DNA from: Toxotes chatareus
Lineage: Eukaryota; Chordata; Actinopteri; Toxotidae
Assembly: GCA_016801885.1 (NCBI GenBank)
Contig: CM028896.1
Span: forward strand, 16,710,501-16,774,500
Reading direction: 5' to 3'
DNA: 64,000 nucleotides
Numbering within the stretch: the first letter of the stretch is position 1; every line of letters starts with the position of its first letter. The notes below the pieces were generated by a model, which saw only the letters and a list, made by a program, of their open reading frames with translations, had not been told where the DNA came from and did no database searches. A program made the translations under genes and the position numbers. Shown piece by piece: positions 1 to 14,894 of this stretch.

Positions 1-443
1 AATAACGTGAGAGGAGAAAGGTTGAATTCCTGCAGCCGGCCATAAAAAGAGATCAAATAAGTGACAGAGGAGGCAGGTCGAAAAATAACCAGCTCAAGTC
101 TCACATCCAAACTGTGTATAAGGGAATCTTTAGGGTTATGATGTTTGGAAATGAGAGTTGGGTTCTCACATCACGAATCTGACGCCAAACGAACATCCAT
201 GACCGAGATGTTTGATTAGCTCGGTGCTGACCGTGTCCTGGAACTCAACCTTTTCTTTCTAAGGTTGAATAAAATGTGGAAACTGTGCATTTAAACAGCG
301 TTGGCTCTGAAGAAGCAGTGCAGGGTTTCTGTGTGAAGACTCCATGCTGACTTAACAGCTCACTTTGGTCTACGTGTACAGCTGCCTCAGGATCCTCACA
401 GGGTGACGAAAGCCTCTGAAAGAGACTCAGTGGACCGCTTGTA

Positions 444-471
<28 letters not shown>
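444..471 (+). repeat. GT microsatellite
   Basis: Uninterrupted GT run of about 14 units. Confidence 0.95.
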
Positions 472-474
<3 letters not shown>

Positions 475-3400
475 TGTGGCTGCAGATCCACTGGCCTCCC
501 GTGGGCTTTGAAAATCCTTAAAATACTTCCCTTCAACACTTGTTGCGAGGGTGAATATTTATAAGAGCTCATTCCAGAGCACGTCTGTGGCATCGTCTGG
601 GTGCTTTTATTTTGAAACCTCAAAATGAAGGCACAAGCGCTTATGTCTTCAAGCTTTTATTTTCCCAACAGAAGGCAGAATGAATGAGGGCCGTCAGTGT
701 GAGATGAGCCTCAGTGTCTTTGTTCAGTGGTATTTAATGATGTAAGATGCCATAAAATCGATATTCTCTTTCTGCTCAGCCACAAATCACTTATGCACAA
801 ACACACATGAAATACACACTCGTGCAGATGGCTTTTCACACACACAATTTTGCTTGTGCTTCTGGGTCATCTTATCTGAAGAATGAAATGAAATGAAAAT
901 CAGCGCAGAAGAAAAGAAACAACAGGACTAGAGAGAGGAAGGACATGGTGTGAAAGAAGTCAGAAAAAATGAGAGAAAAATGTAGGAATGTGGAAAATAT
1001 GCAGAATATGCAGAAATCAGTAATGGAAGGTACGTGGGGACATGTCTTCTCTCCCCGGCTGGTCTGTGAATGGGTCCAGCCATGGGACCAATTTGAAGCT
1101 GAACTAAAATCTGTCACTATTATCTTAATGTAGGAGGAGAAGGAGGAGTGAGAGAGGGATGGAGGAGTGGTGAGGTGAAGGTGACGAGAAGGACTCCTGT
1201 CCTTCTGAGGGGACAACGAAGGAGCGATTTAAGGTGGAAAATGTGTGAGCACGGTGTTTCTGCCTTGATGATTCCTGTATGAATGCGGCTGGCAGCATGA
1301 AGCATGTCATTAGATGGCCTCAATTACATTTTCATATACTCTGGAGTTTCATCTCTAATGAGCAGGTGTGCGATGTATGCTCATATTTGTCCTCATTAGC
1401 ACCTGATTTACGACTATTTATTCCTCCTTGACCCATATAGTCTTAATCCAGCGTGGATATATCAGTGAATGTTGTGTTTGTAGGTGATTTGTGAGCTTGT
1501 TAGATGCTTAAAGGGCAGCTATGTAATATGTCTCTCATATGAACAAACCCACAGAGAGTTATCACCCCACGCCACAGCTCCCCTCAGGTGTTTTAGCATC
1601 TTTCAGCACATTGTTTTGGTTTTTTCGTCCCACAACCTCATTGTTTTGGTTCAGTCTCACTGTCCTCACCGCCTCCGTCCACAACCTGCTCAGCAGCAGC
1701 CAGCTATTTCCCTCAGAAGGTGGTAGAGACCAAAAACCGAGCTAAAAGAGAGGAAACACAAACATGATTCCAGCGTCACTTTGTAGCTGCGGTGCGTTTC
1801 CCCCTGTTTCCAGTCATTATGCTGATCTACTGAGGAAAGGTCAGGGTGAACAAGTTAAAAGTGACTCGAAGCACAAAACTGGAGGAGTTTAACATTTAAC
1901 TGGAACCACAACTTTCACTCCATGAACTCTGGTCTCTGGTGTCAAAGTCTTCCTCATTCCATGTTCAGTGCCTCCAGTTCCAGCTCCTTACAAATTTAAT
2001 GTGGTAGAAAATGACACTGAAAGGACAGTGATTGTTGTGTATAATCCTGGCAGCGATTCCATTTCCCTCAGAACAGATCTGACAAAACAAATGAATCATT
2101 TCTAAACATAATTTCTAGGATTTCTGTCACACGGTGGTGGTTGTGTTTTGACAGAGCTTCCTGACTGTCCGGATATTTAAGTTTGATCGCAGCTGAACAG
2201 AGCTAAATAATGTATGTCACACAGTATTGTGTGGCACAGTGTGAGTGTTTTGCCTTGTGTCATTTGTGGGACGTGTGTTGTGTGTTTATACTTTGAGCGG
2301 ATCCAGAGGTGCATTAAATATTAGTTTCATGAGTTCATGTTGTTTGAGTGCAGTGTATATCTCGCTGTTTCAGGGGAGTTGTGAGTGTTGTTTTCAGGGG
2401 CTCAGGAGCTGCACTGTAGGTTCACGCGCTCCTTTTATTTTTTCAGCGTATAAAATGAGAATTTCTCTGTGTTTTTCTCTCCCTCTTTCCCTCTCTCCAA
2501 GGCATTGCTATTTACCCAGCAGGAGTTCATGAAACATTTCATATTCTATTCTACTCGCTCGGATTGGCAGTACACCGGGTGTAATGTGTTTACTTACAAT
2601 GCGCCTAAGCTGCTTAAAGCTACACTCCTGCCTCTGATTTAAGACTTAGCCCTCCATCTAAAGCCCCTCTTTGCACAAGGGCTCAGTCAGACATATTGTT
2701 TGAATGTGTCCACCAAATAATGACCACATTCTTCTGTAATCCAGAAAAAAAAAGATGCACTGCAGGCTACAAGACTGGAGCCACTGTTTGAGTGTCATTA
2801 TGCTGCAGCATATGATGATGATGAAAACCCCGTGTTCGTTTTCACGATGCTGCCTTCGTGTTCCAGGCAGTTTGCTGTTATTTAAAACATGGCCGTGATC
2901 CCATTTAACACTTTGGACACGATTAACAACAACAGACATAAAAAGTCTCGTGTCCTCAGTTTAACTGGAGCACAACAGGTTTCACACACGTGCTCCTGGA
3001 ATCGGCACAACGGACTCTTTCCAGTGACAGTCCTTCATTTCACTGAAGTAGCTGCACAGAAGCACATTTCATTCATTATTTAGATCCACATTCATTCATA
3101 GCTGCTGTTTTATAGCCAGTGGGCAACTGACCAAGAAAAACCAACCGACTAATTCATCATGATGAAAACTGTGGTATTAGACTGAGTTACTGGTAACCAG
3201 TTCAGGTCCTTAGTTCTTAACATTCACGGCGTATTGGTGATATTTAATGTGCACACTAGTGAAAATCGTCTTTTCAGGAGTCTTAATAAATGCCTGTTGA
3301 GTCTCGGAGTGGAACTAAAATGTGAAGTTTGCCTTCAGAATTAAATCTAAAACGTGTCCTTGTGTCTGTGGCTTCTCTTTCCTCCTTTGAATTTTAGAAG

Positions 3401-5309
3401 CAGAAAATGTTTTTGCATAAAGGAATAAAGGAATTCCCTTAGCGCTGACCAAAGCGAGACGTTCTCTCTGTGGCTCCCTCAGAAATGCAGTGCGTCTCCG
3501 GGCTGAGGGGACAACGCTCCACCAGGAGCTTGTCATGTTGATAGAGCTGCACAGCTCCAGTATCCTTGGGACATGTTTTTTTTTCCCTTCCTGTCTCTTC
3601 TCCATATACCTCTCCGTTTATTTCACACCTATCACAGCGTCTGTTCGCAGAGATACTGTCTCTCACTGAACCCTAATCTGTCCCAAGGATGTCAGTGTCT
3701 TTCTTTCACTCCCCGACCACTGTTCTCGTCTCAGCTGCTCCTCCCTTCATCCTCGTACTGCTCTCTGGAGAAGGGGAGGAGGAATCAAGCAGTTTATCTT
3801 TTCTGTAAGCAGAATGTAGACAAGACGAGGACCATGCATGACTGCACTCTGTCACATAACCTCCACCATCACAGCTCCCACCCCCTCCTGTGCTCAGTGT
3901 GTTTTGTTTTTTGTCTTTACATTTGTCTGTATCCCCGTTTGAATGAGATATTGCTGTCACACATCACCACACAGCCTCTCCGTCGCTCTTCTGCTGCACT
4001 TGACACCCACTGAACCAGAACAGATGTGCAGTAACATCGGCCTGGTCTCACTTCATCTGTCTGTAATGACTCACTTTATCTGTGAATGTGTTTAAAATGT
4101 ATGTCTGCTGGGCTTTCTTCAAGCACCGCAGTCTTCTCTAAACTCTCTTCATCTGTGCCAGAGTGGGTACGTCTGCTCTGAAAGAAAAAACACGTACTCT
4201 GAATTTCCTTCAGGCTGCTTCAAGTCGAGAATATTTCTTATTTTTAAAAAGTGATGTATTGTGGGTATTTATGATCATTAGGTGCCAGCTTTTATTTTTT
4301 CCTTTAACTGTCAAATTGCTGAGTCATCGTGTCCCTGCCACAGTGGATAAACGTGACTCTTTGACCTGAGCTGTAGTGTTGGTGAAGCCTTGTGTCCATA
4401 AGCAGCATCAGGTGGGAGATATTTGTATGCACGCATATGTGTGCACTCGAGTGTGTGTGTGTGTGTGTATGATTTAAATGAGCTGTGTGGCGCTGGAATG
4501 AAAGATAAGCCACCGTCATTATTGTGTCTGTTATTTTGCAACTCGCTCACGAGCTCCTGCCCAGTTTCCGCTCAGGCTTCAGTGAGTGTGTTTTGTATTC
4601 ATGTTGTTCAGGCTGTTTGTTGCTCTGAACTTCCACTCACCGTTGTTCATGTTTGACGGTGAGCGTCTTACAGAGAAATGTTCAGCCTTGGACTTATTCT
4701 TGGGTTTTTATTCCCTTATAAAAATCTTGGAGACGGAGGAGCCTCCTACAACTTTCTAGAAAAGTTAACTGTACCAGAAACTTATCTCAGACAGTTGCTG
4801 CTGAGCCTGACGCTGCTTTCTAAACACAAAACGCAGTCCTCTGGAAATCCCTGAATGTTGCAGCAGACAGCATTGAGGACGAGGTCGCACAGTGCTGTGA
4901 CAAAAGCTGTGAAATAAACCGTCCGATAACAGCACACGCGTGTTGCAGCTGATCACTCCACGGCTTTTTATGTTCTCTACAGCCGTCCGTGAGTCCTGTG
5001 TTTGTCTGACACACACACACACAGTCGATTAAAGCAGAGTGAGCACATCTCCAGATGTATGTTCATATTCAGAGACTGGACTTCTGATCACAAAGGAACA
5101 CTGGAGAGGAGCCGACAGCCAAGGTCTCTGTTACCTAATGGAGTGAGGCGGGACATGTGCCATGATGGGAGAAACAGGCATAGTGTGTGTGTGTGTGTAC
5201 TCTGTGTGTGCGCATGTGTTTAGGAGTTGAACCTATTTATAGTGAGGTGATCATACCTGCTCCAGGTCTCAGTGGAGCTGACCCAACAGAGCTGGGACAC
5301 CACTGTTTC

Positions 5310-5311
<2 letters not shown>

Positions 5312-5345
<34 letters not shown>
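5312..5345 (+). repeat. GT microsatellite
   Basis: About 17 GT units; a shorter GT run lies at 5182-5198 and another at 4451-4468. Confidence 0.95.
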
Positions 5346-5348
<3 letters not shown>

Positions 5349-6632
5349 GTGCATAAACACATGCTGTATGACAGTTGTACGTAGGTTTTTTTTTCTTTGT
5401 GTGTTTTCTCCTTCTGTCCACACCAAATTAAACTTTCAGCCTCTGAAAACATCTTTCTGAAAAGACTCGGAGGAAACTGAGGTGTGATTAACACTGCTGT
5501 GCTGCTGACGCGTAGTTTCAGAAATCTGATTGTTTCTCGATCGTTTCTGAGATTCTCGTCTGGCTGAACAGTAAAATGAGGCTGTGGAAGCAGCGGACAT
5601 GTAAGAAGTGGAGGAGACGTGAGGAAGGAGGAGGAAATTTTAATGTGACAGTTCGTTTCTGTGGGCTCTGCCCTTTGAAAGCTTAGTTTGGAATTTTTTA
5701 AATCCCTTTTTTAACTTTTCAAATCAAAGTTAAACTTTTTCAAATGTTGCTTTCAGACATTAAGATGTAAAGACTCAGTGGCTTCTGCAGTCAGAAGTAC
5801 TGAGGCTGGCGTGTTGTTGGTGTGTGTTTGTATATATGTTCACCAACACACGTATACTCTGTATTTTTACATGTACCTGCATTAACACGCTGTTAACACA
5901 ACACTGACATATGATCACCTTTTAAGAGGGCTTGACTCTGTGAGCGACACGTTGTCAATCAATCCACTCGTAGTATAAAAATATTGATTGATTATTGAGT
6001 ATCAAAGTGCATGATTGACACTGAATAGGTTCTGAACGCCAGATTTGACATGTTGAATTATGGTGGAATATCCTGAGACTGTGAGCGTGTGACGCAGTGG
6101 TTTCAGTCCCAGTATGTCTCTGTAGTTGGTGAGAACCTGGATTTGCTGTTATCAGTCCTGAGTCTTCATCTGGTGCCGTTTGACTCACATTTAACTGGTG
6201 AGCAAAACAAAGGAGGCAGCGGAGAGCAGCAATATTTGCTGTTAATCATCCAGATTTTTAGAAAAGCTATTGAAATATAACATATTCACATAAAACACAG
6301 ACAGGTTCCCAACGTCAGACTCTCCTCTTCTATTCTTGCATCTACAGTCGTGTGTGTGCTTGTGTATCCGTACAGGATGTTGTTGTGTGCGTGTAGATGC
6401 CTGCTGAAATTCATTGCTCGGGCTTAGAGAAGCAGCGGGGAGGTGCAAATGTCACGCTGTCTGAAAAAGCCAAGCCAGCTGACTGTGGAAAGTCTCGGGA
6501 GGACTGGGAGGAAGGAAGGCAAAACTGGGAGCCACTTCAGAATCTGAAAGTGCTGAGTGAAAGGTGGAAAACATCACAAATCTCTTCACACAATGAAGCA
6601 GTCGCTAAGACTCGCTGCCTCCTTTTCCCTCT

Positions 6633-6664
<32 letters not shown>

Positions 6665-6675
6665 CACACACACAC
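6633..6675 (+). repeat. CA microsatellite
   Basis: About 21 CA units with one GC interruption near 6658. Confidence 0.95.
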
Positions 6676-9319
6676 CATCTATTGCCTATAATCACATTCC
6701 AGAGCGTTTCTTCTGCTAAATTGAATTGTAATTGGCAGACAATGGGCGTGACATCACAATTCACTGGCTGGCTCATATAGAAGCAGCTCGTCTAAATTGA
6801 GACCAAAGTGGGCCACGCGTACTGATGAGCCCAGAGCGTTAATGAAAGAATAAAGCAGCGAGCAGAGCACATGTAGGAAACATGGAGGCCGAGAGAGGAG
6901 AAAGCCATGTGTACTAACTCTGAAAATTAATTGCCCCCTGCGACCGGTGTCATTAATAATTATTGTGCGTGACGGCAGCAGCAGAATGTCTACCTGTGCA
7001 CCGTATGCTCAGCCATACCTGAGCGATCTCCTGTGGAATAATGGAGCTTTTAGAAGAAGAACAGAATGCGAACACTGTTTGAATAGCCACAGTCCAGACT
7101 TTCTGTTTTTCAGTGTCATTTTTTTTGTGCTGTGTTTGTCACTGATGCACACGTAGTTTTTATAAATACATGTACCGTGTGTTGTTATAAACTAAGGTCA
7201 CTTTCCAACGAGTCAGGCTCTCCTGCAGGTAAGACTGAGAACTGACACTGAGATCAGTAGGTCTGACGCCCAGTTACGATGATAGCTGCCAAAACCAAAT
7301 GACTTTTTCTAATTCTTGTTTTCAGTCATAGCTCAGTGATTAAAGCGTCTTACAGGCTTAAATCTTTTCACATAAATGTTTTACATTTAACGTTATTCAA
7401 TAATAATTAGCATTAACTGTGGGTTGATCCCGTAGTTGGTGAGATACTGAGATATTTCAGTTTGGGCCAAAGTAGTGGATCATCTCTCGTGTTGGTGTGA
7501 TACCTCATCTAAAGAATAAAAGCCACAAGGTTGAAATACTGATCAGAACACATTTTTCTCATGGGAGGTGAAAGATGGAAACATGAAAATGAGAACAATT
7601 CATGATGGAGAGCAGCGCCGGGCTTTATCGCCTTTAAACGTTTGGTTAATAATGAAATGTTTTGCTGTTTCACCATCAAAACTGACTTAGCGCAAGTTTT
7701 CACAGCTTCCGATTCAAAGCGGGGTTTAGTTGCCTCATCAGCGTCACACTCTGTGTTTTTCTTGTAAAGGTTAGAGAGACGTTCTGACAGAGACGGAGCA
7801 GAGAGGATAGGAGGAGAGGAGAGGGAAAGAAAAATGTGTGAGAAAAGAGGAGAAAGAGTGAAATGTCAAAGGAGAGAAAGAATCTGCAAAAGAATGCTTC
7901 AAGGAATTGGCTCCGCCTTGTCGGTGCTATGTGAGAAACTGCAAGCTGACAGGTCTGTAAAGGTTTTATCACCTTTTAAAAAGCCTGTAAAACCCTCGGT
8001 AACCAGGTTTTCTCCAACCTCACACACGTGAAATGTCCCATTTTCTCATTAAACTGGTGACGCCTGTCATCATGGCTGCCAAGCTGTCCATTCTGTCACG
8101 GCACATGTTCAGTTTAAAGTGATAACTGTGGCAGATACGTACTGAAACAGGGCTTCCTGGGTTTTACACAGACAGTTAAAAACTTAAACCAGCTAATTAA
8201 GCTAACGTCTGCTGACCTTTTAGTGTTTCCAGCTGACTTTAAAACGAGAAGACCGCGTGGTTTTTAAATCCTGGATGGCTGTGTAATGTGAATGCTATTG
8301 TGCTAAAAGGCTGAAGCTAACAGGTTAAAAGTCTTTACACAGAAATAAAGAAAGCACTGTTCTTCACTATTTTTCATAATAACATAACCCTGTTATCCTG
8401 GCTGCTTAGCTTATATAGTTTAGTTTAACATTATAAGAGGAAAGGCCTTTAAAATGAGAACCAAACAGTCAGTTTGATAAACGTAGTGGTATTTTGGGTG
8501 ATGTTAGCTGAGGTTGCTGCAGTTTAAAATTCCTCTTCTAAACTCTGATAGGATCCAGATCCACCTTCTGTACAGAAACACAGTGGATGTGCTGAAATCC
8601 CACATACTAATTTAGCTGGTGTGGATTTAGAAATCGTAATAGGAAAGAAACCGCTCTCCACACTCTTCATTTACAGAGTGCCTGTCTTACTACACCCCCA
8701 CTTCATCATGAGGAGAAATCCAAAGCTTGACAGACCTGCTGTGCCTCGTTATCACTGAGCTGTGATTTGACAGTCGCTGGGGTTTAGCCAACGGTCAATT
8801 GAAGATAAAAGTATGTATTTCTGCATTAATGCTCCTCCACTAATATCTGCTGTATTCTAAACTGATAATCCTTTTAACTGGATTAGTCAGGCTGAAGAAA
8901 AGAGCTGTCAATTAATCAATTACACTGGAGAAAAATACACGTGTGTACATACACACTGGGACCACGGCAGAATAAAATCGGTTTGTCTGTATCAGGTTGA
9001 CAGGAAGCAGGAATGATGAAAGACCAGCGGCACGATGGATTAATGACTAAATGCTCTGTGCTAGGTGGCTGCTTCTCTGTGAATGATCACAACCTGCGAG
9101 CTTGATCAGGCTGGATTTGAAACAGAGAGGGTCTAATTAGCTTTTGTAGGGAATCATTAGAGTGTGTTCTGTCCTTGCCCTGATTCACTGAGTGGGAACT
9201 GCATGCGCGGCATCTCCCCCTGTGTAATCACTGGTCTCGGTGCTGTGCCGTCTCTCCTCCGTCCTCCGTCCTCCATCTCTCCCTGGATGATTTGGCTCTA
9301 ATTAAGACGGCGCACCACC

Positions 9320-9338
9320 GAGAGAGAGAGAGAGAGAG
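9320..9338 (+). repeat. GA microsatellite
   Basis: Short GA run preceding GGGAAGGAGGGGGG. Confidence 0.9.
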
Positions 9339-10106
9339 GGAAGGAGGGGGGTGTTGACCCTGCTCGCAGCCATGGCGTTAGAGGTTTAGAAGTAAAAGGA
9401 AGAGAAGGAAGGTGTAAACGTAGAGGAATAAAAACTGCTGCATGATTACGGTCAGAATAACAATCATGGCTTTTTCCACTCAGTACTGAGATAATGATTT
9501 TACCCTACAATTTTTAGATACATCTTTATTTTAAATGAAAATAATATTCAGCACAGTCCACATTGTCTCCTTACAAACAGGACAAATATGATAAAAGGAC
9601 ACACTAGTATAAAACAGCTCGTATCCTACTGTCTTTACATTTAAGAATAATGAGCTGAGCTTCTTGTCCGTCTTCTGCTTTTCTTTGTTTTCTGTTCTTG
9701 GACACTGAGTGTCTTCTGTTTGAATTCATGATGAAAATATTGGGTGGTTGCAGACCTGATTTTATATCAACCTGTATTCCTCTCATTTTTCTGTGTCTCC
9801 GCTGCGACCCGACCCATCAGTCTTACCCCTGCTCCCTTTCCCGGCAGGTACACTTGCTCCCTCGTGGTCAGAGGTCACAAAAGGCAATCAAACGATCACC
9901 CGACCGGCTGCACGAACACGAGCACACGCTCAGACACACAAACGCAGCAGCAGCCGGCTGAGTGACAGCCTAATTACCCAGTGTAAGAGAACCAAAGCCC
10001 TCTGCTGTACTACAGTTAACAGGATCAGAAGGCCGTGTGTCCTCCTCCTCTCCCCTCTTCCCCTTTATGCATATTTTTCTTGTAAGTGCTGCAGTATGAG
10101 CGTAGT

Positions 10107-10316
10107 TGTGTGTGTGTGTGTGTGTATTGTGTGGAGAGAGGTAGATTGTTCCAAAGATGGCCAAAGATAAGTGTATTCACATACATGAAAGGGTCGAGGG
10201 ACTGACTCAGGGTCTGGGTCTACAGATAAAGTAGAGCAGAGAGAGAAGAAAAAGGGAATTGCTTTTGGTCACCCAGGGAATAACCCGTGTGTGTTGAGGT
10301 TAACTAGGATTACTCC

Positions 10317-10355
<39 letters not shown>

Positions 10356-10356
10356 G
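10107..10356 (+). repeat. Two GT microsatellites
   Basis: GT runs at 10107-10125 and, with one T interruption, at 10317-10356; ordinary sequence between them. Confidence 0.9.
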
Positions 10357-11129
10357 AGACAGAGAAAATGCTTTCTTTAATTTAGAGCTCTTGGTTGAGA
10401 GTAATTCAGTCCCTGTGCCAAGGTTAAATGTCTGAGCTGACGTCCAACTCAGGTTATCCACACCGACGCTCCGCATGATAAAATGCGCTTTGAGCAAAAC
10501 AGCACTTGTGGTATGTTTGTGTTTTCAAGATGGAAATCTTGATGTTTACTGGGAGCCGATGGAGAGCGGAGGTCTGAGGCGGAGGATCAGGTGTTTGAAC
10601 AGCTGCACTGAGCTGAGGTTCTGTGCAGATAAAAAGAGAAAGATGTGTCAGCTGGCCCTTTACATTGACCTCCACACATCACATTTCAAAGGGATGCTGA
10701 AAACGGCTCCCGACTGTACGGCCCTCGTGTTGACTTAAACACCGACACTCGCATCAGCGGCGCGTTTAACTCTGTGTGCTTTGATCCTGGGTCTCAGACC
10801 AAAACAGAGAATAAACCCATAGTGAGTTTGTTTTCCCAAACGCGTTCATAATCCAGCGTCAATGTCCAACAGCCATGGACCAACATTATTACCCCATTTG
10901 GAGTTTTGTGTCTGTCCACCCAAGATTTAATCTCATCTCCACAGGAACCGTCCGCCTCTGTCGAAGCTGAAGAGCCAGATAATTTTCCCAGGATCACTTT
11001 GTTTGAAAACAGTAAATGTTCACATCATAAAACCAAAACAGTTAGCTAAAAGTGGCTAAAAATACAGGTCAGCTGAGTGTGAAAATGAAAAGTGTCTGCT
11101 GTACAGCAGAGTATGTGTTGGACTAAGAC

Positions 11130-11245
11130 TCTCTCTTTATGCTAAGCTAAGTTAGCTGTGTCTTCATATTTAATGGACATGGGAACTGTCCTCATCTGAC
11201 TCTTGGCAAAAAAGAAAATAATAGTAAGTGTATTGGTCAAAATTC
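11130..11245 (+). repeat. Dispersed repeat with GCTAAGCTAA core
   Basis: CTCTTTATGCTAAGCTAAG followed by CTTCATATTTAATGGACATG and GACTCTTGGCAAAAAAGAAA. The same order of words is found at 49530-49680, so this is one interspersed family. Confidence 0.65.
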
Positions 11246-12027
11246 CAGCTAAATATTTGTTTTTATTTGTGGGTTCTCGTATTTTTAGATGAGTAAAATC
11301 AAAGATGAGTGAACAGTCCCCGTTGTCATGGTAATTTTTTTTTTTTTTTCCTCAGGAGGGAGCAGAGGGTACAAAGCCTCAGTTACCATCTTTGTTAGAA
11401 TTACACTCTGACAGCTGTTTCATATAATTACTGAAATGGACCAGCAAGTCATAACACTCCTCACACCACTGTAAAGCAGCGCGCCCGGCCCAGTCGTGTC
11501 CAGTGAACGCTGAATGCAGTTAACGGCCTGTGTTGTTCGTCGATGCAGGCGGAGCTGGGCTTTGCACCGAGACGCTGCCGTGGCCTGGTTACAGCAGACA
11601 GACGGCGACGCCTGATCTGTTGGCTCCAGATAAACTCTGTGGTCCCTCAACATATGACGCCAGGGGCGTCACCGATGACCCTGCATATGGTCCATGCACG
11701 AAGACACGCTAATGTCAATACACACTCAGAAACGCACACACACAAAGAGACGGACGCTTCTCTGTGCAGATGTCTTCCTGTGAAATTTAAGGCCTCGGTC
11801 GCACCTCTGTTTTTCTGAGCGTCACATGCACCACGGTGCACCGCGTCGTGAAGCTGTTAGACTGTGCTCTGCAGGTCTGTGTGAGAGCCCACAGCTGGTC
11901 GTGTAACATCTTTATTGGTCCCAGTGGAAACAGTGGTTATGGCCACTCACACTCAATTATTGCGTCTTAGCTAGTGTCCCAGTGAAACAGTGATAAATAT
12001 TCATGCAGATTAACCAGGGAACAGTTG

Positions 12028-12134
<107 letters not shown>

Positions 12135-12141
12135 TGAATAG

Positions 12142-12240
12142 GGATGGTTTCAGAAAAGTACTCGTTACCCCACGTTGTACTTTTTGCTGCACCACATTTA
12201 TCTAACAGGTAAAGTTACTTGTTACTTTTCTGACCAAGGC
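12142..12240 (+). mobile_element. hAT-like non-autonomous DNA element fragment
   Basis: AAAAGTACTCGTTACC, then GTACTTTTTGCTGCACCACA and TTTATCTAACAGGTAAAGTT: a diverged piece of a common teleost repeat rich in AGTAC words. It directly follows the (GT)50 array. Confidence 0.55.
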
Positions 12241-14873
12241 CCCATTAAAACATAAGATTATTTTTATGGATTTGAGAGGTAGAAAGCTAAAAGCCATAAA
12301 GCAGATATAAAGAGCTGTCCTGAAACTCAAGGCAACATAAACAGGATGCTTTAAAAATAAGGCAGCTACAAAATGTGTTCTCATTAATCTGCACATCGCT
12401 GTTTTTAGGCGTTTCTGAGTCTTCGTCCACCAAATGTTTCCTCCCACTCTGTAACACCCACACTTCACTGTTTCTGCTTTTCTTTTTCTACATGTTGACT
12501 CAGTTCGACAGGTTCGAATGAGGTTTTTTTTTTGCCAAATGACCTGAGCGGCTGTTTGTTTCTTATTTGTGTTAGAGGACGTGTTCCCAGTTTTCTGTGA
12601 AGATGCTTGCTCAGCAGCATTACTTCTCTGCCACAGCTTTTACAGGCTGACTGGTCTGTTAGAAGAACCTGTTTGAATCACGTCGCCCTGCGAGATGAGA
12701 GGGCCGTTAATTCCCAGACCGTGAGTAACTGTGCCCGGCTGTAGAGGTCTGCTGGTTTAGATTCCCTGGGTTTGATCAGACTTTGCACTGATAATAAACT
12801 GCATTCAATTCTACAAAGAGGCATCCTCACAGTACAGACTGCTGTTTTTAATCACTTGCTCAGATCCTCTCAGGCTCTTAAATAATGATCTCACTCTCCG
12901 AGGTTTACGGCGCACAGCTCGCACAGCACGTCGTTATATCACCAACTGTGGGGTAAGTGGGTATTGACTTGGCAAAATGAAGCCTCCACTTCTCACTGAC
13001 GGCCGTATGACTTCAGTAACCTCTTCATCTCTTATGTTCGACCAAGCCGATGATTCCTCGGCTGGTTTATGTTTGTTTTAGTGTGTGTGTGATGCTGGAA
13101 GGCCGCAGAGACGTCTGCAAAACTTTGGATCACAACAAACTCTAACAACATCAAGTCTGTAATGAACTGGACTGAGATGTAACCTGAGAAGCATCACCCA
13201 CTGTGACACTGTAATCTGTCTTTAAGTAAACCCTCGTTCACTGTTGGTCCATGACTTGGAAATGACATACGCTGGGTTTTCACAAGAAAGTCGGAGCATG
13301 TTAAGATGTAACAGCGAAACTGAAGAATTGTATGATGCTTTACTCTGAACACATTAATATTTATTAATCAGTCGTAGGATTCTCAGGATGTGGTATACTG
13401 TTTATTGTTTGTGGTGAGAAAATGAGAGCCGACTCTGGGCTGCCAGGTGTGTCAGGAAGCTGTCCTCCTTTTCCTCCTCAGCCTCCTCCACATTTAATAA
13501 ATCACTTAAGGCCACGTCTCCCTCTTCCACATCCTCTAAACCGTGTTAAATCTGTGTCGTCGGAAGCAACGCGGCGGAAAAAAAAGAGGTTCAATCTACT
13601 TTGTCTCCAGATAAAATAAGAGTGAAGGTTTCGTCTGTGCGTTTTGAGGCAGATTCTCTGATTTGCGAAGACATCAATCTCCATCATGTCTGGTTTATGT
13701 GATCCACTCTCTCTCTCGTGCTCACCCTCTCTCTCTCTGCCGACACTTGTGTCGCCATCTGTTCTCGATTAATGTGAGTTACGAGCAGTAATTGAAGCAT
13801 CTGTTCATCCGGTGTGCATCCTTTGCTGTGACACATCAACATATAACACCTCTCTCTCTCTATATATCTCTCACTCTCTCCTTCACTCTGCTTTATTTTG
13901 TCTCTGACAAAATGTCTGTCCTTCGTCCACACTGAAATATCTGAGCAGCGTCTGGATGGATAGGCATTTAGCATGCTGGCGTCACAGAGCCACCGGCCTT
14001 TCTGTAGACTCCAGTGTTCCCTCTCTTTTAGCTCTGTGTTTGGTCTCCACCAGCTCCTGAGGGAAACCTCTGGCTCTTTAACCGTTAGCTTCTCCACTGT
14101 GTTTTGTCTGTGTGCTGTTTGTTGCTGAGCAGTGAGTCGTGGACAGTGGCTGAGACGTCTGAACAATGAGCTGAAACTCACTGTAAATTCTCCCTAAAGC
14201 CGAGAGGAGCTGCAGATTCAGCTGATAATTCTGTGTGAGGGTTCATCACTGTGAGCGACACCTTTTTCACTTTCTCACGTTGTCCATTCAGATATTGTCG
14301 TTAGCAGCTTTGAAGTGGATTCTCAGTTTCTCCATAAGCACAGTCCTAAGAGCATGTGTGGAAACAAAGCAGACACGCGAATTCTGTCGGTCCACACACA
14401 CTCACACTCATACCAGCAGGATTAGTCTTGTCCCTTTTATTGATCGCTTCACTTTACCTGACACAGACCTGTCAGGTGATGTTGAAGAGCGCTCGATCGG
14501 GAATCAGTGTGAAATACCAGACGAGCCAGACGCGGCCACAGCAGTCCGTGAAGAGTCTCTCTGATCTGACAAGGTTTTTCTGAGATGCTCCAGAACACTG
14601 CTGAGAGACAGACACGGAAAAAAAAAAAATCAGGATGGAGAGTGAGTTTATGTGTGTTCGAGAGGCGGCGGTGGATGCATGTGTGTGTGTGTCTGAGACT
14701 GTCTGGACTGTGCCCCCTGTATGTGCTTAGCAGGCAGCGTAGCCAGACTGAGCTAATAGGCAGGATGTGCGTGAGCGGGAGGCTGGAGGTGGTTTTGGAG
14801 GCAGACTCTTCCTGCTGTCACTTTCTGTCTGGCTCTGGCATGTTTACACCCGTGATGGGGGTAAAAAGCTCTG

Positions 14874-14894
14874 ACACACACACACACACACACA
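14874..14894 (+). repeat. CA microsatellite
   Basis: About ten CA units. Confidence 0.9.

Noticed and set aside
3573..4013. 146-codon + strand frame
   Set aside because: No similarity to known proteins; pyrimidine-rich sequence tends to stay open by chance in this frame.
13684..14181. 165-codon minus-strand open frame, the longest in the first 16 kb
   Set aside because: Composition follows CT/GA-rich low-complexity DNA, no domain was recognised, and there are no plausible splice or promoter signals.
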